From Bacteroidales bacterium (lineage in GTDB: Bacteria; Bacteroidota; Bacteroidia; Bacteroidales; JAAYJT01): a stretch of DNA of 63,217 nucleotides. Positions 59,231 to 63,217 of this stretch are shown here, in pieces. The DNA lies in NCBI GenBank assembly GCA_012522795.1, contig JAAYJT010000002.1, forward strand, positions 83,443 to 146,659. Reading direction: 5' to 3'. The notes under the pieces were generated by a model. That model did no database searches, was not told the origin of the DNA, and saw only the letters and a list, made by a program, of their open reading frames with translations. How positions within the stretch are numbered: position 1 is the stretch's first letter; every line of letters starts with the position of its first letter. A program made the translations under genes and the position numbers.

Positions 59231-61063
59231 TCAGTATTTAATGATTTTCTCCATCCAGTATTTGCCTTCATAATATATTCTCAGCAAAAATATACCAGAA
59301 GGCTGAGCTGATAAGTCTATATTAAATGCTGAACTATTTATGAACTCCTTACTTAAAATCCTTTCTCCGTATAATGAATAAACCTCAGCATGAATTACTG
59401 ACCTATCAATATTATTATTCAATTCAATAATGATTTTCCCGCTGGTAGGATTTGGATAAACTTTATAAGGATTTGAGGAGTGTGTAGTTTTAATTATTTC
59501 ATCATTATTTTGATCTGCTATGAACACATCTGATTGATTTTTATCGCACAGCGAACGTTCCTGACTTATTACAGCATGAAAATACCCACCACTTAAAACC
59601 CGGGTGCCTGTTTTTAGTAAAATATTCTCACCAGCAAATAGCAAAATATTTCCACCACTTTCAACCGTTAAGTCTGATACCTCAATAGTCTCATTCGCCT
59701 GATAGCATACCTGATCTCCATCTCCTACAATTCTATTGTTTATTATTAAACTATCTGTTATCAAAGAAGATGGTTCATTATGAAATGAACCATTCAATAA
59801 TGTCGCTTCCGGATTTCCATCATTAAATCGGAAAGATTGGAAATCAAGTAATGAAAAACCTTCATCAGCAACTACACGGAACATTAAATTCAGCATAGTC
59901 CCGCTGCCTTCAAGGTCAGTAGTGCCAATTGCCCCGATATTTAATTCATTATTACCGGTTTCATTGCCAAAAACAAACCAGTCAGTTAAATCGCTTAGTG
60001 TTTCTTCAACTGAAAAATAAGGATATTCGGGTTTTATGATGTTATTGTCAAATGAAATAGTGAATTCATAGGATATTACATTCAAACCACTTAAATCACT
60101 CACTTCAACCGGGATATTCACAATTGCTCCGGAAGGTTCACTAACCTTTATATCAGGTAAACTAACTACAAGGGGCAAATAATTAAAATTATTTTCAAAT
60201 GATCCCTGCACTAAAGATACTTCCGGCGATCCATCATTAAACAAAAAATTATCGAAATATAAAGGGCTGTATCCATTAGATACAACAATGCTGAAAATTA
60301 ATTTAATTAGTATCCCATTTCCATTCAAAGCCTCCTCACTTGACGCTTCCAGAATTATTTTCCCAGATGAATCATTGTTTGCCATTACTGTCCAGCCTTC
60401 TATGCCGCTAAGAGTTTCTTTAGTTTTATAATAAGGAGGACATGCCACAATCACCTGAGGATCATAATGCAATTCAAATCCATAACTGTTTACCGCAACA
60501 CTATCAGGACCATCAATAAATACGGGAACCTCAATCAGTGTTTCCGGTGCATGCGAAACGGAAATATCTGGCAAACTCACAACCACCTGAGGAACACCAT
60601 AGTTATTATTAAACCATCCATTAATAACTGAAGCTTCAGGATTGCCGGCATTGAAAATAAATGAACTGAATGTTAAGGAGCTGGAGCCTTCATCAACTAA
60701 AACACGAAATTTTAATTTCAACAAAGTGCCATTACCGTATAGGGCAGCATAACCAAATGCTCCTATTATTAATTTATTCTGAGAGTTAGCATTGGGTAAA
60801 ACTGACCATCCTGGTGATCCACTCAGAGTGCCGGAAGCAATAACATAAGGAGGTTCGGGAGTAATAACATTATTATCAAAATTGAGAACAAATTGATAAG
60901 CTTCAACATTCAATCCACTCAAATCACTGACTGCGATGGGGATTTCAATAATTGTTCCGGAAGAAAGACTAACAGACGTATCAGGCAAATTCACAATTAC
61001 TTCTGTTGCAAACAAGTGTGAAATTAATATTGTTAGAATAATTGTAAGATATAATTTCCTCAT
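59231..61063 (-). CDS. Triple-cohesin T9SS cargo protein
   Basis: 610 residues. A signal peptide (MRKLYLTIILTILISHLFAT) precedes three tandem cohesin-like domains of about 137 residues (about 23-160, 161-299 and 300-434). Each begins V-SLPD and contains variations of IPVEVSDLSGLNVISYEF and GNGTLLKLKFRV. Residues of about 450-510 repeat the module seen at 20311-21069 (YQANETIEVSDLTVESGGN). The C-terminal 78 residues are a type A T9SS sorting domain (YKVYPNPTSGKIIIELNNN). It lies 61 bases downstream of the dockerin-bearing gene on the same strand, so the two are probably co-transcribed. That pairing suggests a scaffold plus ligand. Confidence 0.85.
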   Translation of the reverse strand: MRKLYLTIILTILISHLFATEVIVNLPDTSVSLSSGTIIEIPIAVSDLSGLNVEAYQFVLNFDNNVITPEPPYVIASGTLSGSPGWSVLPNANSQNKLIIGAFGYAALYGNGTLLKLKFRVLVDEGSSSLTFSSFIFNAGNPEASVINGWFNNNYGVPQVVVSLPDISVSHAPETLIEVPVFIDGPDSVAVNSYGFELHYDPQVIVACPPYYKTKETLSGIEGWTVMANNDSSGKIILEASSEEALNGNGILIKLIFSIVVSNGYSPLYFDNFLFNDGSPEVSLVQGSFENNFNYLPLVVSLPDIKVSEPSGAIVNIPVEVSDLSGLNVISYEFTISFDNNIIKPEYPYFSVEETLSDLTDWFVFGNETGNNELNIGAIGTTDLEGSGTMLNLMFRVVADEGFSLLDFQSFRFNDGNPEATLLNGSFHNEPSSLITDSLIINNRIVGDGDQVCYQANETIEVSDLTVESGGNILLFAGENILLKTGTRVLSGGYFHAVISQERSLCDKNQSDVFIADQNNDEIIKTTHSSNPYKVYPNPTSGKIIIELNNNIDRSVIHAEVYSLYGERILSKEFINSSAFNIDLSAQPSGIFLLRIYYEGKYWMEKIIKY

Positions 61064-61124
61064 AAAACAGTATTGTTAAGTAAATACAGATGCAAGCAGC
61101 CTTATCACAACAAATAACTCATAA

Positions 61125-63217
61125 TCAACGGATAAGACTTATTCTTACCTGTTGTATATAGTTTTCGGTTTTCATACGTACAATATACCAACCCTGAGGC
61201 AACCTCCCATTTTCCTTACTTTTCCCATCCCAGGTTAAGTTATAAAAACCTTCATCCTGCATTCCTCTGTACAACACATCCACACTTCTTCCAAATAAAT
61301 CAATAATTTCTATTTCGATATTTCCATTTTCTATGACTTCATAGGCAATAGTAGTGGACGCTCTAAACGGATTGGGATATGCTGTAAGCAAAGCTCCTCC
61401 CTTACTCAACGATGATGAAAACGGATCTGAAATTAAAATATCAGGAAATTCATGATCGTTTATAACAACATCTTTCAAAGCCAAAGATACTGTTCCACAA
61501 TGTCCTATTAAAACCCTTAAATTCAAATCCTGAGATAATATTCCCATTGGGTGGATAATTGCAATCCTGATAATTCTTTCGCTTATTTTATTGGTAAATA
61601 CACTATACCCCGGAGGAAGATCAATGAATTCAACACTGTTCAGGTGCGAAACCGGATTTGTAACATCAAATGAAATAGAGAATATTCTTTCAGGACGAGT
61701 AATTCCTGTGAACAGTATTTCAGCATTTATAAAATCGTATTGCTTTTCATAATTCCTTAATACTGCATTAAACTTAAAATCATATTCCAATGTTCCAACA
61801 GTAATATTATCATAATTAAAACATGTAGAAACTCCCGGTGGCATTGGCAAATTAATAGCAGCTCTTAGAATTAAAGCAGCATCAAAAGCTCTGACAAGAT
61901 TATCTTCATTTACATCGGCATTGTAAGCACCAATAGGCGATAGAGTTATCAATCCTATACTGTGTTTCAAAGCCAATGAGGCATCATAAGCCTGAACAAA
62001 ACCATTTTCGTCAACATCGCCACAATTTCTTATGGGAACATTCAACAGTCCATTAGTGATTTCAACTAATGGATTATTACCATTAAAAACAAACTCATCA
62101 AAACTCAAATCCGATGAAGATCCTTGTTCACCAATAACCTTAAATTTTAATTTAGTAAGAACTCCGGAGCCTGATAATGGTTCAGACCCAAGAGCAACAA
62201 CTGAAAGATTACCAGCCTCCTGTTGATCAATTATCAGTGTCCAGCCTGCATCTCCTAACATTGTTCCGATTGTGATCACATAAGGTGGCGACGGTATCAA
62301 AACAGAAGGATCATAGGAAAAAACAAACTCGTTTGTGATTATCCCGTAACCGGTCAAATCGCTTACCATTACAGGTATTTCTATAATAGCATTAGTACCT
62401 GCAATAAGTTCAGGTAAAATAACGCGTTCAGTACCCTGGCCAGGTAGTTGAAGCAAATAGGATTTTCTAACCGGTAATCCGGCACTAAAAACAGAGATTT
62501 CAGCAATTCTGACTGAATCAGTAATATTAGCATTAAATGTTAATGTAATAGTATCATTATCAGAACCATTAACAGGCGACACCTGCAACCATGGAACATT
62601 ACTTTCTGCAGTCCAGTTTGTATTGGATATTACTGATAAATAAGCTATGCCACTGGATGGACCAACAGTTAAACTATCAGGTTCGAGAATCAGAATAAAT
62701 GGTGTTGCCTGATTGATTGTCACTACTTCAGAAGGTAGACCTGATACATCTATATAGATCAATCCCTGACGGGGAAGTTCATAATTAACGTCAAAATATA
62801 GAGTGATCGTGGCATTACCAATTCCACTCTCAGGAATTGCATGAAGCCAGGTTTCTGAATTAGAAATTTCCCACAAAGCATTTGAAATAATAGTAAAATA
62901 AGTAATACCTGCCTCGAAATCAACAAAAAGCTCTAATGGCATAACGCTTAAAAATGCCGGTGCTGCAACCTGTTCAATAATTACGGATGCTTCTGCCATA
63001 CCATCAGAAGTCGTAAAGGTAATTACTCCCTGCCGGCTAAGTGCTAATGGGTTTTCAGCAAAAGACACTGTTATTATCCCGTCAAGCTCGCCTGAATTGG
63101 GAGTTAAAGTCAGCCAGGGAACATTGGTGCTGGCTGTCCAGTGATCATTTGAGCTTACTGTCAGAGTGCAGGTTCCAGCTTCAAAACCAACTTCCTGAAA
63201 TGAAGGACTTACACTTA
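61125..63217 (-). CDS. BACON-cohesin-dockerin-T9SS protein (N-terminus beyond window)
   Basis: About 696 visible residues; the frame is open to the right edge, so the true start lies outside. The visible part starts with three BACON-type beta domains (TVSSNDHWTASTNVPWLTLT; ISNALWEISNSETWLHAIPE; VISNTNWTAESNVPWLQVSP). A cohesin-like domain follows (IIEIPVMVSDLTGYGIITNE), then a two-repeat dockerin (CGDVDENGFVQAYDASLALK and ADVNEDNLVRAFDAALILRA). The C-terminal T9SS/FlgD-like domain reads AYPNPFRASTTIAYEVIENG. BACON domains are often linked to carbohydrate or mucin binding. A GTG at 63068 is not the real start, because the upstream sequence continues the BACON domain without interruption. Confidence 0.87.
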   Translation of the reverse strand, partial: SVSPSFQEVGFEAGTCTLTVSSNDHWTASTNVPWLTLTPNSGELDGIITVSFAENPLALSRQGVITFTTSDGMAEASVIIEQVAAPAFLSVMPLELFVDFEAGITYFTIISNALWEISNSETWLHAIPESGIGNATITLYFDVNYELPRQGLIYIDVSGLPSEVVTINQATPFILILEPDSLTVGPSSGIAYLSVISNTNWTAESNVPWLQVSPVNGSDNDTITLTFNANITDSVRIAEISVFSAGLPVRKSYLLQLPGQGTERVILPELIAGTNAIIEIPVMVSDLTGYGIITNEFVFSYDPSVLIPSPPYVITIGTMLGDAGWTLIIDQQEAGNLSVVALGSEPLSGSGVLTKLKFKVIGEQGSSSDLSFDEFVFNGNNPLVEITNGLLNVPIRNCGDVDENGFVQAYDASLALKHSIGLITLSPIGAYNADVNEDNLVRAFDAALILRAAINLPMPPGVSTCFNYDNITVGTLEYDFKFNAVLRNYEKQYDFINAEILFTGITRPERIFSISFDVTNPVSHLNSVEFIDLPPGYSVFTNKISERIIRIAIIHPMGILSQDLNLRVLIGHCGTVSLALKDVVINDHEFPDILISDPFSSSLSKGGALLTAYPNPFRASTTIAYEVIENGNIEIEIIDLFGRSVDVLYRGMQDEGFYNLTWDGKSKENGRLPQGWYIVRMKTENYIQQVRISLIR

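Noticed and set aside
63068-63070. GTG as the start of the right-edge gene
   Set aside because: The frame continues to the window edge and encodes another BACON domain, so the start is outside the window.

Overview
The window is an AT-rich chromosomal segment from a Bacteroidota (Bacteroidetes) bacterium, most likely an environmental member of the Bacteroidales/Marinilabiliales side of the phylum. This rests on type IX secretion system (T9SS) cargo with C-terminal sorting domains, gliding/T9SS genes (gldJ, gldH, PorP/SprF-like), BACON, FISUMP and lamin-tail domain proteins, an alternative complex III operon, a two-subunit methylmalonyl-CoA mutase, and TAnnTTTG-type promoter elements. No rRNA, tRNA, insertion sequence or CRISPR array was seen.

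Left part (1-12.1 kb). A minus-strand operon encodes a complete alternative complex III (actA-B-C-D-E-F), a small unknown protein, and a four-subunit set that looks like a cytochrome c oxidase (order I-III-IV-II). The oxidase part is the main discovery candidate. Subunit I keeps all three heme-ligand histidines but has lost two of the three CuB histidines (Arg262, Gln311), the D-channel Asp and Glu, and the K-channel Thr and Lys. Subunit II has lost both CuA cysteines and a CuA histidine but keeps an intact C-terminal cytochrome c domain. Together this looks like a copper-free, probably non-pumping relative of heme-copper oxidase wired to a quinol:electron-acceptor oxidoreductase. An amicyanin-like membrane-anchored cupredoxin is cut by the left edge.

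Middle-left (12.1-17 kb): a small unknown gene, an M3 metallopeptidase lipoprotein and an AMP-forming acyl-CoA ligase.

Surface-protein region (17-31.6 kb). It begins with a FISUMP protein with seven Ig/PKD-like repeats and a T9SS protein. A giant repeat protein (1565 residues) follows, with cohesin-like, dockerin-like and T9SS modules. A four-gene operon closes the region: three cohesin-bearing secreted proteins, one also with a dockerin-like module, and an 81-residue protein with a glycine-rich segment and a CTERM-like tail. Clear hairpin terminators bound this operon. A second cohesin/dockerin pair on the minus strand ends the window (59.2-63.2 kb, running off the right edge).

Housekeeping stretch (31.6-58.1 kb): a Smr-domain protein, mutA-mutB, a PorP/SprF-like protein, gldJ, murF, anmK, a large TPR protein with an outer-membrane barrel protein, gyrB, gldH, ribF, asd, a lamin-tail surface protein, comF-family gene and a fused dipeptide/oligopeptide ABC ATPase. 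A dispersed palindromic repeat lies at 52.3 kb and a multiply damaged mgtE pseudogene at 58.2-59.2 kb.
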